From: Streptomyces sp. NBC_01476
GTDB taxonomy: Bacteria > Actinomycetota > Actinomycetes > Streptomycetales > Streptomycetaceae
Direction of reading: 5' to 3'
NCBI RefSeq assembly: GCF_036227265.1
Contig: NZ_CP109446.1
Span: 8,201,001-8,265,000 of the forward strand
DNA length: 64,000 nucleotides
Positions 1 to 9,121 of this stretch are shown here, piece by piece. The notes beneath the pieces were generated by a model. The model was not told the origin of the DNA and ran no database searches. It saw only the letters and a program-made list of their open reading frames with translations. A program made the position numbers and the translations under genes. How positions within the stretch are numbered: position 1 is the first letter of the stretch; each line of letters starts with the position of its first letter.

Positions 1-1
1 C

Positions 2-895
2 GTGCCGTTCATCCGGATCACCGAGGCGGTCAACACCGCGATCGTCACCCAGACGCTGACCGATCAGCCGTACCGGCCGGGCGGCGCGGGCGTGCTGGCC
101 GATCTGGAGGGTGGCACCGCGCTCAGCCAGCAGCAGGTGACCGCCCGGCTGCGGGCGCTGGGTTTCCGCCCCGAGCGCGCGCACCGGCTGGTCGGCGTCG
201 CCGTCCACGCGGCCGGTCCGGCGGCTGCCGCGGCCGTACTCGACCGTGCCGCCGAGCGGCTGGGCGGCCCACTGCTGCGGGGAGCAGCTCCGGGTTCCGC
301 CGCCGCGCTCCTCGCGCTGCCGGCGCCGCCGGCGGGTGAGCCGGTGCGGCTGGCGCGGGCCGCCGTCGCGGAGGCGGCAACCGCCCTGCCCGGCACCGAC
401 GGGCTGACGTTCGCGCTCGGACCCGCCGTCCGCGCCGACGCGGGCTGGCGCCGCTGGGGCGAAACCCTGCGCGAGGCCCGCGCCACCTTGCGGCTTGCCC
501 TCACCGTGCCGCTGCCGGAGGCCGGTCCTGGCGCGCGGGGCGGCGCCGTGGTGACGACCTCGCGCGCCCTGGCCCTGGAGCGCGAACTGGCCGGTGACGG
601 CCTCACCGCCGCCGGCCGCGCCCGCCTGGTCACCCTGGTCGACCGGGCCCTGGGCCCGCTGCTGGGGTGGGAGGCCGCCCACCCCAGCGATCTCGTGCAC
701 ACCCTGGAGGTGCACCTGCGCAACGGCTGCAGCCCGACCCGTACCGCGGCGCTGCTGCACGTGGGTCGGCAGTCGCTCTACCAGCGCCTGGAACGTATCG
801 AGTCGCTGCTCGGTCTGCCGGTCGCCGACCCCGAAGCCCACGGCGAACTGCTCTTCGCGGCCTGCGCGCACCGCCTGTTGCGGGCCGCGGACTGA
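2..895 (+). CDS. PucR-family transcriptional regulator, C-terminal part (5' end outside window)
   Basis: About 297 residues are visible. The last ~65 carry the PucR C-terminal helix-turn-helix (roughly residues 230-285), in which a segment like LEVHLRNGCSPTRTAALLHV is followed by RQSLYQRLERIESLLG, the usual signature of this family. The middle part is Ala-rich and resembles the GGDEF-like region of PucR/CdaR proteins. The gene probably starts upstream of the window, so the GTG at base 2 is not a trustworthy start. PucR proteins commonly control purine or other nucleobase use, and the convergent neighbour is a nucleobase-type permease. That pairing is the basis for guessing a role; no ligand can be read from the sequence. 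Its stop codon abuts the stop of the permease (TGATCA), so no terminator fits between them. Confidence 0.8.
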   Translation: MPFIRITEAVNTAIVTQTLTDQPYRPGGAGVLADLEGGTALSQQQVTARLRALGFRPERAHRLVGVAVHAAGPAAAAAVLDRAAERLGGPLLRGAAPGSAAALLALPAPPAGEPVRLARAAVAEAATALPGTDGLTFALGPAVRADAGWRRWGETLREARATLRLALTVPLPEAGPGARGGAVVTTSRALALERELAGDGLTAAGRARLVTLVDRALGPLLGWEAAHPSDLVHTLEVHLRNGCSPTRTAALLHVGRQSLYQRLERIESLLGLPVADPEAHGELLFAACAHRLLRAAD

Positions 896-2380
896 TCAGA
901 CCGGTTCGGGGACCGCCGCCCGCCGCGAGGTGGCGGGGCCCAGACCCGGCACCTTCCGCAGCGCCACGTACACCGCCCCCGCCACGACGAAGCCGACCGC
1001 GAACGCGATGTCGCCGATCTGCGGGACGTGCTGGGCGACCACCCCGGTGAAGTCCGTCTGGTTGGAGAAGAGCAGCACGCCCACCGCGGTACCCACCGCC
1101 ATCGCGACCGGCCCCGACCAGTTCCGGTACGAGCGGTCCGCGAGAAGCGCGCCGGTCTCCGCGTCGGGCCGGCCGCGCCGCAGGAAGGCATCGACGAAGA
1201 CGACCGCCAGCCACGGACCGATCCAGTAGGTGATGACCAGCAGGAAGTTCTCGTACCGCGTTCCGGAGTCGTGCAGGCCCGTCCACGCCACGATGGTCCC
1301 GGCGACGCCGAAGACCAGTGCGACCGTCGCGCGCCGCACCGCCGCGGGGAGCCGGATGCCCATGGCCACGAAGGACAGCGCACCCGAGTAGATGTTCAGC
1401 GCGTTGGCGGCGATCCCGCCGACGGCGATGGCCAGCAGGGTCAGCTTGCCCAGCCACTCCGGCAGCCCGTGGATGAACGCACCGGTGAGGGTGGCGTTCT
1501 TCGGGGCGGCCAGCGTCGCCGACGCGGCGCCCACGGTCTCCAGCAGCACGCAGGAAATCAGCACACCGAGCCCGGGCCACAGCGCCACCTTCCACCGGGC
1601 GGTGTCGCGGGGCAGGTAGCGGGTGTAGTCCGAGCCGTACGGTGTCCAGCCGGCCGCGTAGCCGAACGCCGCGCCGGTGGTCAGCAGGAAAGCCCCGTTG
1701 AAGGCGTGCGAGCCGTCGGCCGCCGAAGGGTGCGCCTTGGCCAGGATGACCGCCGAGGTCACCAGGAAGATCACCGTCAGCACCGGGAAGGCGTACTTCT
1801 CCGCCGTGTGGATGAAGTTGTGACCGAGGAACGCGACCGCGATCTGCAGGATCACCACGATGAACAGGCACAGCAGCAGCCGCCAGTGCAGCAGCGTGTT
1901 GAGCGCGTACGCGGCGCTGACGCTGTTGACGGCGAACCAGCCGATGCCCGCGCTCAGCGCGTTGAGCCCGGCGGGCAGCGCGTTGCCGTAGAAGCCGAAG
2001 GCCGAGCGGCCGGCCACCATCTGGGGTACGCCGAACCGCGGGCCGCGCAGGCCGAGGAAGCCGTGGGCGACGGCGCCGAGCGCGGTGCCCAGCACGATCG
2101 CCAGCACCGCGGGCCAGAAGCCGAGGCCGAAGATGCCGACCGCGAGCACCCCGATGAAGACGGTGGCGAACTCCATGTTGGGACTGGTCCAGGTCCACAG
2201 CAGTTGCAGCGGGCGGCCGTGCCGGCCGTCGTCGGGGACCGGCTCCGCGCCGGTCGGTTCCACGGCCAGCACGTGGTCGCCGTAGGCGACGATCTCGTCG
2301 GGCGCGGCCTGCGGGAGGGCGACGGCGGCAGCTGAGGGGCCGTCACCTCCCAGCGATGCGGGGGAGGAGGTGGGCGTCAT
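896..2380 (-). CDS. NCS1-family nucleobase:cation symporter (cytosine/purine/hydantoin permease type)
   Basis: This is a 494-aa polytopic membrane protein with about twelve hydrophobic segments. Family features include the SPNMEFATVFIGVLA stretch of the first membrane helix (about residues 66-80) and a GPRFGVPQMVAGRSAFGFYG segment typical of purine-cytosine permeases. The length is normal for NCS1 proteins (about 450-500 aa). The expected role is cation-coupled uptake of a nucleobase, allantoin or hydantoin; the substrate cannot be fixed from sequence. It converges on a PucR-type regulator gene and follows a LuxR-type regulator gene on the same strand after 190 bases. The N-terminal ~45 residues are polar and presumably cytoplasmic. 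Confidence 0.88.
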   Translation of the reverse strand: MTPTSSPASLGGDGPSAAAVALPQAAPDEIVAYGDHVLAVEPTGAEPVPDDGRHGRPLQLLWTWTSPNMEFATVFIGVLAVGIFGLGFWPAVLAIVLGTALGAVAHGFLGLRGPRFGVPQMVAGRSAFGFYGNALPAGLNALSAGIGWFAVNSVSAAYALNTLLHWRLLLCLFIVVILQIAVAFLGHNFIHTAEKYAFPVLTVIFLVTSAVILAKAHPSAADGSHAFNGAFLLTTGAAFGYAAGWTPYGSDYTRYLPRDTARWKVALWPGLGVLISCVLLETVGAASATLAAPKNATLTGAFIHGLPEWLGKLTLLAIAVGGIAANALNIYSGALSFVAMGIRLPAAVRRATVALVFGVAGTIVAWTGLHDSGTRYENFLLVITYWIGPWLAVVFVDAFLRRGRPDAETGALLADRSYRNWSGPVAMAVGTAVGVLLFSNQTDFTGVVAQHVPQIGDIAFAVGFVVAGAVYVALRKVPGLGPATSRRAAVPEPV

Positions 2381-2570
2381 GGGGACACTATGGGCGGCCC
2401 GCCCGAAGGGGTGAATGTGCAGGGTGTCGCCACTGTCGGCCTTCGCTGCGGACGAACCGTACGCCGCGCGGCCGGCGGACGGCGGTGCTTTTCTGCGCCG
2501 TTTCGTACGGATTCCGGCCCGGTGACATCGGCGCGCCCGCCGGCCGCCTCCGCGGGGCGCGCCGCGGGTG

Positions 2571-3710
2571 TCAGCGGCGGGGCGGGGTCACCCGGGCGGT
2601 CTTGCCGAAGAAGACCCGGGTCAGCTGTACCCGGCTGCCGATCTCCAGCTTGGTGTAGATGTTCTTCATGTGCTGCCGCACCGTGTAGACGCTCAGCGTC
2701 AGCTCCTCGGCGATCTCGCGGTCGGACAGGCCCGCCGCGACCATGCCGGCCACGTCCGACTCCCGGGTCGACAGTGACGGCAGACGCTGGTTGAGATAAC
2801 GCGGTTCCGCCGACTCCAGGGACAGCTCCATCACCTCCGCCTCCGGCTGGCCGGGCACCGAGCGGATGGTGCAGTTGAGCACGTCCTTCGTCCCGTCCCG
2901 CCGGCGGACCAGGTAGGAGCGGTGCGACTCGGCAACCGACGGCTCGGTGTCCCGCAGGATCCGGTACAGGATGTCGGCGCCCTCCCAGAGCCCGTCGAGC
3001 AGCGCCGCCGCCGACGGCGTCACCGTGGGCTCGTCGGAGTCGGGGCTGATGTACGCGACCGCGGCGGAGCTGTTCTCCAGGGCCAGCGTGACCACGTTCA
3101 GCCGCTCTTCGAGGCGCCGGCGGGTGCGCAGCGCGGTCACCGCGCCGCCGACCACGCCCGCCATCGCCCCCATCAGGTGCAGGTCCGTCTCGGTGACGGG
3201 TGTGTCCGCCCGGTCGGACGCGAAGTCGATCGTGCCGATGATGGCGCCCCGGACCACGATCGGCGCCTTGAGCACGTGGAGCATGTTCTCCATCCGGTCC
3301 ACCAGCCGGTACACATCGGTCTGCCGCCACTGGTGGAGGGAGCGGCCGGCCAGGTTGTAGACCGGCGACGCGGTCGCCAGTGCCTGCCGGAGCTCGTCGT
3401 CGATGGGCCGCCCCAGCCGCTCGTACGTGGTCATGAACCGGTTGCTGACGTTGCGCGAGGCGTACCAGGAGGGGCTCTCGGTGCCCTCACCGAAGAGGTA
3501 CACCGCGCTCATCGGGAAGTCGATGACCCGCCCGGCGAGCGCCAAGTACGCCTCGCCGAGCTGTTCCAGGTCGTCGACGTCGGCCAGGACGGCGCCCAGC
3601 TCCGCCAGGCCGGCGTAGCGCTGCCCGTCACTTCGGACGACGGGCACGAGCGGCGCGCCGCCGGCGCGTTCCTGCTGTTGTCTCTCCATCCGAGTTGGAC
3701 CCATCTCCAT
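2571..3710 (-). CDS. GAF-domain LuxR-family response regulator-like transcription factor
   Basis: The chosen ATG at 3710 has GGAGG six bases upstream and gives 379 aa; a longer in-frame reading to 3890 is low-complexity and unlikely. Residues about 20-200 look like a GAF-type sensor domain (for example MENMLHVLKAPIVVRGAIIG and GTIDFASDRADTPVTETDLH). Residues 313-370 are a LuxR helix-turn-helix (LSTRESDVAGMVAAGLSDRE, then YTVRQHMKNIYTKLEIGSR). The protein lacks a receiver domain, so it is probably controlled by ligand binding rather than phosphorylation. It lies directly downstream of the dioxygenase gene set on the same strand and is a plausible local regulator of that set. The ligand is unknown. 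Confidence 0.85.
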   Translation of the reverse strand: MEMGPTRMERQQQERAGGAPLVPVVRSDGQRYAGLAELGAVLADVDDLEQLGEAYLALAGRVIDFPMSAVYLFGEGTESPSWYASRNVSNRFMTTYERLGRPIDDELRQALATASPVYNLAGRSLHQWRQTDVYRLVDRMENMLHVLKAPIVVRGAIIGTIDFASDRADTPVTETDLHLMGAMAGVVGGAVTALRTRRRLEERLNVVTLALENSSAAVAYISPDSDEPTVTPSAAALLDGLWEGADILYRILRDTEPSVAESHRSYLVRRRDGTKDVLNCTIRSVPGQPEAEVMELSLESAEPRYLNQRLPSLSTRESDVAGMVAAGLSDREIAEELTLSVYTVRQHMKNIYTKLEIGSRVQLTRVFFGKTARVTPPRR

Positions 3711-4013
3711 GGGCGCCCTCCGGCCGCACCACGAACCGGACCGGCGCCGACCGCGTTGTCGAGAAGTCGAGAAGCGAGATGTCGCAAAGCCGGGAGCCCG
3801 AGGGGCCGGGAGGTCGGGAGGCTGGGGACCGGAGTACTCGGGCCCGGCCGGCACCGGCTGCTCACCCCAGCGCGATGTTCCACGGGCCACACGTCGTCGG
3901 GCCCCGCGCGAGGCGCGGGCGGAGAATCCGTAGGCGCAATGTAGCTCCCTTCGCCCGATACCACCAGGGATGATCCGTAAGCGGGGGCGGGTCCCCGACC
4001 TCCCGCGCGGCGG
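3711..4013. other. intergenic region between LuxR gene and hydrolase gene
   Basis: No convincing gene is seen in these 303 bases. The region presumably contains the promoter and leader of the leftward LuxR gene. A short direct repeat, GTCGAGAA repeated at 8-9 bp spacing near 3757-3773, is visible but is too short to call an operator. No terminator hairpin could be supported. Confidence 0.4.
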
Positions 4014-4892
4014 TCAGAGGCGCCCCAGCAGCGAGAGCACCGCCTCGGTGAAGGCCGCCGGGCGCTCGTACGGCGGCCAGTGACCGCACCGCGACAGCAG
4101 CCGGACATCCGCGTGCCCGATGTACGAGCCGATCGCCAGCGCCTGTTCGAACGGCACCATCCGGTCACACCTGCCGTGCACCACGGACACCGGCATCCGC
4201 AGCTCCGCCAGCGCGCTCATATTGCTGTGCGGAACGCTCACCGACCGCCGCTCGGCCGCCCAGTGATCGGACCGGGCGGCCCGTACCGTCTGCAGCGCGT
4301 CGACCAGTTCGTCGGTCACCAGGTCCGGGTCGAACCACAGCGCGTGCAGCATCCGCCGCAGGAGGCCCGCGTCCTGCGGCGCCGCGTCGGCCTCCGCGTA
4401 GAGCCGGGACACCTCCGAGGGGAAGGGCGTGATCAGGTACGGGTCACCGCCGGTGGACGCGTGGCAGGCGCCGATCAGCAGCGCCGAGACCCGCCCGGGG
4501 TGCGCGAGCGCCAGGTCGATGCCCGTGGTCGCCCCCATCGAGCACCCGATGACGGGCGCACGGGAGATACCCAGGTGGTCCATCACCGCCAGCACCGCGC
4601 GGGCACTGACGTCGTGCACCGGCTCGTGGTACTCCACCGGGCCGGTCAGGCCGTAGTTCGGCAGGTCCACCGCGACGCACCGGAAGTCGCGCGCCAGCCG
4701 TTCGAGCACCCGGCCGTAGACCAGTGAGGCGGTCGCGCCCGGCCGCGGCCCCCAGGCCTGCACCAGGATCAGCGGGTCGCCGCTGCCCCGGTCCAGGTAC
4801 CCGACGTCCATCTCCGGGGTGTGCAGGGTGTGCTGGAACCTGCCGTCCAGCAGCACTCGCGGGAACGGAGCGGATCCGGCGGTGGCGGTCAT
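4014..4892 (-). CDS. alpha/beta hydrolase, meta-cleavage-product hydrolase-like
   Basis: This 292-aa alpha/beta-hydrolase has the nucleophile elbow GCSMGA with Ser118, the acid in HGRCDRMVP (Asp243) and His271 in RCGHWPPYERP. The size and triad spacing match carbon-carbon hydrolases that cut ring-fission products (BphD/TodF group) and related esterases. The oxyanion region (QAWGPRPGA) departs from the HGGGPG motif of classical ring-fission hydrolases, which is present in the second hydrolase of this cluster. It overlaps the upstream reductase gene by four bases, so both are translated from one message. Its role is probably late in the ring-compound pathway, but a simple ester could equally be the substrate. 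Confidence 0.75.
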   Translation of the reverse strand: MTATAGSAPFPRVLLDGRFQHTLHTPEMDVGYLDRGSGDPLILVQAWGPRPGATASLVYGRVLERLARDFRCVAVDLPNYGLTGPVEYHEPVHDVSARAVLAVMDHLGISRAPVIGCSMGATTGIDLALAHPGRVSALLIGACHASTGGDPYLITPFPSEVSRLYAEADAAPQDAGLLRRMLHALWFDPDLVTDELVDALQTVRAARSDHWAAERRSVSVPHSNMSALAELRMPVSVVHGRCDRMVPFEQALAIGSYIGHADVRLLSRCGHWPPYERPAAFTEAVLSLLGRL

Positions 4893-6142
4893 GCGGGGCT
4901 CACATCCTGCCGGGCCGCGTCCCGCCGCAGCCGCCGCAGGTCCGTGGCGGGATCACGCAGGGCCGCCGGGTCGACGGCCGTGCCGTGCTCGATCAGGGAC
5001 ATGGCGGCGCGCACCTCGCGCTGGGCGTCGATCCCCACGGCGCCCACCACCCGGTCGCCGTTGAGGTAGAAGTACGAGGCCGCGCCGCCGGGCAGTGGCC
5101 GCGCCACGATGCCGGCTGTCTCGTCGACCCGGCCGGCGACCTGTACGTTGACGCCGAAGTGGTCGGACCAGGACCAGTGCACGCCGCGGTACGGCGTACG
5201 GTCGCCGAGCATCGCCCGGGCGGCGGCCTGCCCCTGGTTCTGGGCGTTGAGCCAGGTCCCGTGCCGGGTCCGGCCGCCGACGCTCGGATCGTGGAAGCTG
5301 GCGATGTCACCGGCCGCGAACACCCCAGGCACCCGGGTCTCCAGCCGCTCGTCGACCACCACACCGTGCCGGGTGTCGAAGTCCTCCCGGTCCAGGTACT
5401 CCAGCGAGGGGCGCTGGCCGATCGCGACCAGGACCAGGTCGGCCGGCACTTCCTCGCCGCTGGTGAGCACCACCCCGGTGACCCGGTCGCCGCCCCGGAA
5501 GCCGGTCACCGTCACCCCGTTGCGTACCGTCAGGTGCTCCCCGGTGTAGCGCGTGGCGAGTTCGGCGGCGGCGTGGCCGCCGACCGTCCCGGTGAGCGGC
5601 AGCCGGGACCGGCACAGCCAGGTCACCTCGTTGCCGAGCGCGGTGGCCGCCGAGGCCACCTCGACGGCCAGGAACCCGCCGCCGATCACCGCGACGCGCA
5701 GCCTGCCGCGGCGCAGCCGGTCACCGAGCGCCTCCGACTCGTCGGCGGTGCGCAGGTAGTGCACCCCGGGCAGGTCGGAGCCGGCGAGATCCAGGCGGTG
5801 CGGAACTCCGCCGGTGGCGAGCAGCACCTTGTCCCCCTGGATGCGCAGCCCGCTGCGCAGCCGCACCGAACGGTCCGCGGTGTCCAGCGCGGTCACCGGA
5901 TCGTTCAGCACCAGGTGCACCGCGATGTCCATCCAGTCCTCCCACGCCCGCAGCGTGGTCGACTCCACGGGGCTCGCGCCGGTCAGGCACTCCTTGGACA
6001 GCGGCGGCCGTTCGTAGGGCAGCCGGCCCTCGTCGCCGATGAGGAAGATCCGGTCCTCGAACCCCCGCGCGCGCAGTGTCTCGGCGGCGCGGGCACCCGC
6101 CATGCCGGCGCCGACGATGATGTATGACTTCTTGTTCGCCAT
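4889..6142 (-). CDS. FAD-dependent ferredoxin reductase of a ring-hydroxylating dioxygenase
   Basis: This 417-aa protein belongs to the BphA4/rhodocoxin-reductase type. It has an N-terminal FAD motif (IIVGAGMAGARAAETLR), an NAD(P)-binding motif near the middle (VIGGGFLAVEVASAATALG) and the second FAD motif FAAGDIASF. The family moves electrons from NADH through FAD to a [2Fe-2S] ferredoxin, which then reduces the terminal oxygenase. The oxygenase alpha and beta genes lie just upstream on the same strand, and a Rieske ferredoxin is encoded in the same gene set at 10224-10580. Together these supply a complete three-component electron chain. Four-base overlap with the downstream hydrolase gene indicates translational coupling. 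Confidence 0.9.
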   Translation of the reverse strand: MANKKSYIIVGAGMAGARAAETLRARGFEDRIFLIGDEGRLPYERPPLSKECLTGASPVESTTLRAWEDWMDIAVHLVLNDPVTALDTADRSVRLRSGLRIQGDKVLLATGGVPHRLDLAGSDLPGVHYLRTADESEALGDRLRRGRLRVAVIGGGFLAVEVASAATALGNEVTWLCRSRLPLTGTVGGHAAAELATRYTGEHLTVRNGVTVTGFRGGDRVTGVVLTSGEEVPADLVLVAIGQRPSLEYLDREDFDTRHGVVVDERLETRVPGVFAAGDIASFHDPSVGGRTRHGTWLNAQNQGQAAARAMLGDRTPYRGVHWSWSDHFGVNVQVAGRVDETAGIVARPLPGGAASYFYLNGDRVVGAVGIDAQREVRAAMSLIEHGTAVDPAALRDPATDLRRLRRDAARQDVSPA

Positions 6143-6166
6143 CGCTCGATTCCGCTCGCCGTCCGG

Positions 6167-6754
6167 TCAGAAGAACACGCTGAGGTTCTTGGAGAGCACC
6201 AGGTTCTGGTCCAGCAGGATGATCCGGTCCGCGATCAGGAAGCTCTCCCCGTGGGTGCGCAGCACATCGCGGCGCTCGCCCGCCCACAGATCCACCTCGG
6301 CCTCCAGCCGGTTGCGGTAGACGAGGAAGCTGGACCGCACATGGAACTCGCCGTCGGTCCCGGCGGGTTGCACCCGCACATTGGTGACCAGGTGACGGGA
6401 GCGGGACGGCGGGTCCTCCGCCCAGTGCATCCCGCTCTCCAATTGCTGCACCCGCAGATCCAGGGAGTTCACGTCGTCGTCGAAGTGCGCCACCTCCAGG
6501 CCGCCGGAGTCCTCCGCCTCGTCGGTCTTGCGCTGGCGGCGCAGCCGGTTGCGCCGGATCGGCATCCGGTAGTGGGCATCCTCGGCGAACAGCTGCTGCC
6601 AGGTCCGCCACTGCCAGTCGTCGAGCAACTCGGCCTCGGCGTAGAGGAACTGCTCGATCGCGACCTGCGTCTCCACCGGGACCCTGGCCATCCCCATCGA
6701 CCGGAAGGCCGGGGCCGACGTACCGCGCTGTGACTGCTCACCGGTGGTCAGCAC
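6167..6754 (-). CDS. ring-hydroxylating dioxygenase beta subunit
   Basis: The GTG at 6754 is preceded by GGGAGG at normal spacing and gives 195 aa, the usual size of these small subunits; an upstream in-frame start would add an unlikely basic extension. The sequence has the SnoaL-like fold signature of beta subunits: an early FLYAEAELLDDWQWRTWQQL helix, an EDAHYRMPIRRNR strand, a SRHLVTNVRV strand and a C-terminal DQNLVLSKNLSVFF. The subunit is structural in an alpha3beta3 oxygenase and influences specificity in some members. The start overlaps the alpha-subunit stop by 17 bases, so coupling is likely. Confidence 0.88.
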   Translation of the reverse strand: MLTTGEQSQRGTSAPAFRSMGMARVPVETQVAIEQFLYAEAELLDDWQWRTWQQLFAEDAHYRMPIRRNRLRRQRKTDEAEDSGGLEVAHFDDDVNSLDLRVQQLESGMHWAEDPPSRSRHLVTNVRVQPAGTDGEFHVRSSFLVYRNRLEAEVDLWAGERRDVLRTHGESFLIADRIILLDQNLVLSKNLSVFF

Positions 6755-8108
6755 GGTGCACCTCCCGCCGGAGCGCCGAGGCGGCACCGAAGGCGCCGGG
6801 CCGGGACGCCTCGTGCTCACGCCGGTCGGGTTCCAGGGCCTCGGCCACCGGCCAGCTCTCGCTGGTCATGAACTCCAGCCACCGCCGGTAGAAGGCGCGT
6901 TGCGGACCCTCGCCGAAGTAGTTGCGCAGCACCCGGCCCGGGTACACCGGATCGTGGTCGGTCTCGTGGCCGTGGCCCATCTGGTAGTTCCAGGCCATCT
7001 TCCGGGTCTGGGTGCCGCGTTGGAGCATCTGCCCGATGAGGTCCCAGTTCTCGCCGTCGTCGGTCTCCACCACGCCGGCCGCGCCTTCGGTGAACGCAGC
7101 CGAGGTGCGCTGGGCGCGCTTGACCTCTTCGGGGGCGTCCTTGTCGACGATGGTCCAGGACCAGATCTCGAACTCGTTGGGGCCCTTGGGATGCCACATG
7201 CGCAGATTCGCCGAACCGGGCAGCCCGGACAGGTTGGGGAACACCGTGAAGTTCCCCACCGTGTTGGCCCGCGCGTCGCCCAGCCGTTCCAGCCGCTCCG
7301 GCACCTGGGCCTGGTTGTAGCGGCCCAGCGGGTCGTCGGCGAAGCGGGTCATCCGGTCGAAGATCATCGAGTAGCCGTGGCCCTGCCGCGAGGCGAACTC
7401 GATGCCCTTGATGTCCCGCAGGAAGGAGGGGTCGAAGGTGCCGAGCGAGGAGGCGTGGGTGATCACCGCGTGGTAGCCGTCGCCGCCGAACTGCTCGGCG
7501 CCCAGCTTCCAGTTGCCGTGGATCGTCCACTTGATGACGCCCGGCAGCACCTCGATCCCGCCGGGCGTGCGGTCCACCCAGGCGTCGATGTAGTAGAGCA
7601 TGTCGCCGAGGAAGTCCTCCAGCGGCGGCGCGGTGGGGTCGAAGGTGGCGAACCACAGCCCCTTGTACTGTGCGATCTGCGCCACCTCGACCAGGCCCCA
7701 CCGCTTCTGGTCCAGCTCGTTGAAGTACGCGGTGTCCAGGTTCGGTACGTTGATCAGCTCGCCCGCGGTGTTGTACGTCCAGCCGTGGTACGAGCACATG
7801 AAGTTCTTCGCGTTGCCGTCCTCGGCGCGGCAGACCTTCATCCCGCGGTGGCGGCAGGCGTTGAGGAACACCCGTACCCCGCCGTCCCGTTGCCGGATGG
7901 CCAGGACGGGGTCGCCGCCCATGTACGTGTTCAGGAAGTCGCCGGGCCCGGGCAGCATCGAGTCGTGCGCGATGAAGAGCCAGGCCCGGCCGAAGAGACG
8001 GTCGAGTTCCTGCCGGTAGATGTCGTCGTTGATGAAGATCTCCGGGCCGATCAGCCCGTTCTCCCAGTCCACCAGCTCGTTGAGCCGGGTGGCGTCGGTG
8101 TCGCTCAC
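6738..8108 (-). CDS. Rieske ring-hydroxylating dioxygenase alpha subunit
   Basis: The GTG at 8108 has GGAG six bases upstream and gives a normal 456-aa alpha subunit; the open frame continues upstream only as low-complexity sequence. The Rieske cluster ligands are Cys85-x-His87 and Cys105-x2-His108. The mononuclear iron site is visible as Asp210-x2-His213-x4-His218 in GGDGYHAVITH, which lines up with the naphthalene-dioxygenase pattern, and ENWDLIG supplies the likely third carboxylate. The enzyme would add both atoms of O2 to an aromatic or other unsaturated ring, using electrons from the ferredoxin and reductase encoded nearby. Overall it resembles biphenyl/naphthalene-type oxygenases, but the substrate is unknown. 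No cis-diol dehydrogenase or extradiol dioxygenase gene is present in the window. Confidence 0.92.
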   Translation of the reverse strand: MSDTDATRLNELVDWENGLIGPEIFINDDIYRQELDRLFGRAWLFIAHDSMLPGPGDFLNTYMGGDPVLAIRQRDGGVRVFLNACRHRGMKVCRAEDGNAKNFMCSYHGWTYNTAGELINVPNLDTAYFNELDQKRWGLVEVAQIAQYKGLWFATFDPTAPPLEDFLGDMLYYIDAWVDRTPGGIEVLPGVIKWTIHGNWKLGAEQFGGDGYHAVITHASSLGTFDPSFLRDIKGIEFASRQGHGYSMIFDRMTRFADDPLGRYNQAQVPERLERLGDARANTVGNFTVFPNLSGLPGSANLRMWHPKGPNEFEIWSWTIVDKDAPEEVKRAQRTSAAFTEGAAGVVETDDGENWDLIGQMLQRGTQTRKMAWNYQMGHGHETDHDPVYPGRVLRNYFGEGPQRAFYRRWLEFMTSESWPVAEALEPDRREHEASRPGAFGAASALRREVHRADHR

Positions 8109-8215
8109 CTGTGTCTCCGTCCGTGTGCCGTCGGTGTGGTGTCTCGTGTCATCGGTGTGGACTCTGCGAGGTGTCTGCGTGGTGTCCGTGATCGTGCGGG
8201 GCTGCGGGCGGGCTC
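8109..8215 (-). promoter_or_regulatory. CA-rich leader ahead of the dioxygenase alpha gene
   Basis: Read on the transcribed strand, this 107-base gap is a run of ACACC- and GACAC-like words with few G residues, ending in a GGAG ribosome site before the GTG start. Such sequence is expected to be unstructured in RNA and may help ribosome loading on the oxygenase message. No terminator hairpin was seen, so read-through from the upstream hydrolase gene is likely. The bias is a direct observation; the role is inference. Confidence 0.35.
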
Positions 8216-9076
8216 TCAGGTGTCCAGGAACGCCTTGACGACCGCGGTGTACTCGGCCGGCTGCTCCTCCTCCATGTGGTGCGGGCCGTTCGCCATCACA
8301 TACAGCGAGGAGCCCGCCACCAGCCGGGTGAGGCCGAGCGCGTACTCGGGGACCAGGAAGGCGTCCCGGTCGCCCCACAGGAACAGCGTCGGCGCCCGCA
8401 CCAGGCCCAGGTGCTCCTCAAGGTCCTGTGGGATCCCGCGCCCGCCCTCCGCCGACCAGTCGGGCCCGAGCGCGATCAGCGCGGGGTCACGGCTGAGCTC
8501 CCAGCGCAGGTCGTAGGTCCAGCGCGGTATGTCCCGCGCGCCGGTCCACTCCAGCTCGGCCATGATCGCCAGGAGCTTGTCGCGGTCCGGGCCCGCGCCG
8601 CCGTAGTAGTCCTCCCAGGCGGTCCGGCCCTTGACGCCGAGTTCGGGCGTCGGCGGCCGGGCCCCGCGCCGGACCGGCTCGCTCCCGGTGACCACCAGGC
8701 GGCGCACCAGTTCGGGGCGTTCGGCGGCCAGCGCCAGCGCCGCCGACCCGCCGATCGAGTTGCAGACGAAGTCGGCTCCGGTGACACCGATCGCGTCCAG
8801 CGCCTGCCCGATGACCTGCCCGTGGTAGCTCCAGCGGGGCGCCCGGAACGGCTCCTTGCTGGAACGGCCGAAGTGCAGCATGTCCATCAGCAGGACCCGG
8901 CGGTCGGCGGCGAACGAACCGGCGACGCTGCCGAAGTCCGTCCAGCCCGAGCAGCCGGGGCCGCCGCCGTGCAGGAACACCGTGGGGCGGCCGGTGCCCA
9001 GGTCGATGCAGTGGATGGTGTGCGGGCCGGCCGCGATCTGCTCGCCGTCGGGCTCGGCCAGTTCGATGTCACGCAC
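8216..9076 (-). CDS. alpha/beta hydrolase, ring-fission (meta-cleavage) hydrolase type
   Basis: This 286-aa protein has the HGGGPGCSGW oxyanion motif (from about residue 36) characteristic of BphD/MhpC/HsaD-type carbon-carbon hydrolases. It also has a nucleophile elbow CNSIGGS with Ser107, the acid in WGDRDAFLVP (Asp238) and His266/His267 near the C-terminus. These enzymes hydrolyse the vinylogous diketones made by extradiol ring cleavage. The gene sits between the ABC binding-protein gene and the dioxygenase alpha gene on the same strand. A dioxygenase plus two such hydrolases points to ring-compound breakdown, although the ring-cleaving enzyme itself is not in the window. Confidence 0.82.
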   Translation of the reverse strand: MRDIELAEPDGEQIAAGPHTIHCIDLGTGRPTVFLHGGGPGCSGWTDFGSVAGSFAADRRVLLMDMLHFGRSSKEPFRAPRWSYHGQVIGQALDAIGVTGADFVCNSIGGSAALALAAERPELVRRLVVTGSEPVRRGARPPTPELGVKGRTAWEDYYGGAGPDRDKLLAIMAELEWTGARDIPRWTYDLRWELSRDPALIALGPDWSAEGGRGIPQDLEEHLGLVRAPTLFLWGDRDAFLVPEYALGLTRLVAGSSLYVMANGPHHMEEEQPAEYTAVVKAFLDT

Positions 9077-9121
9077 CGGGGCGGACCTCCTTCACGGGGT
9101 GGGCGGGGTGGGCGGCCGGGC

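Noticed and set aside
1028..2335. A 435-codon plus-strand frame opposite the NCS1 permease
   Set aside because: Composition is dominated by His, Arg, Gly and Asp, typical of antisense frames in high-GC DNA; the permease frame explains the region.
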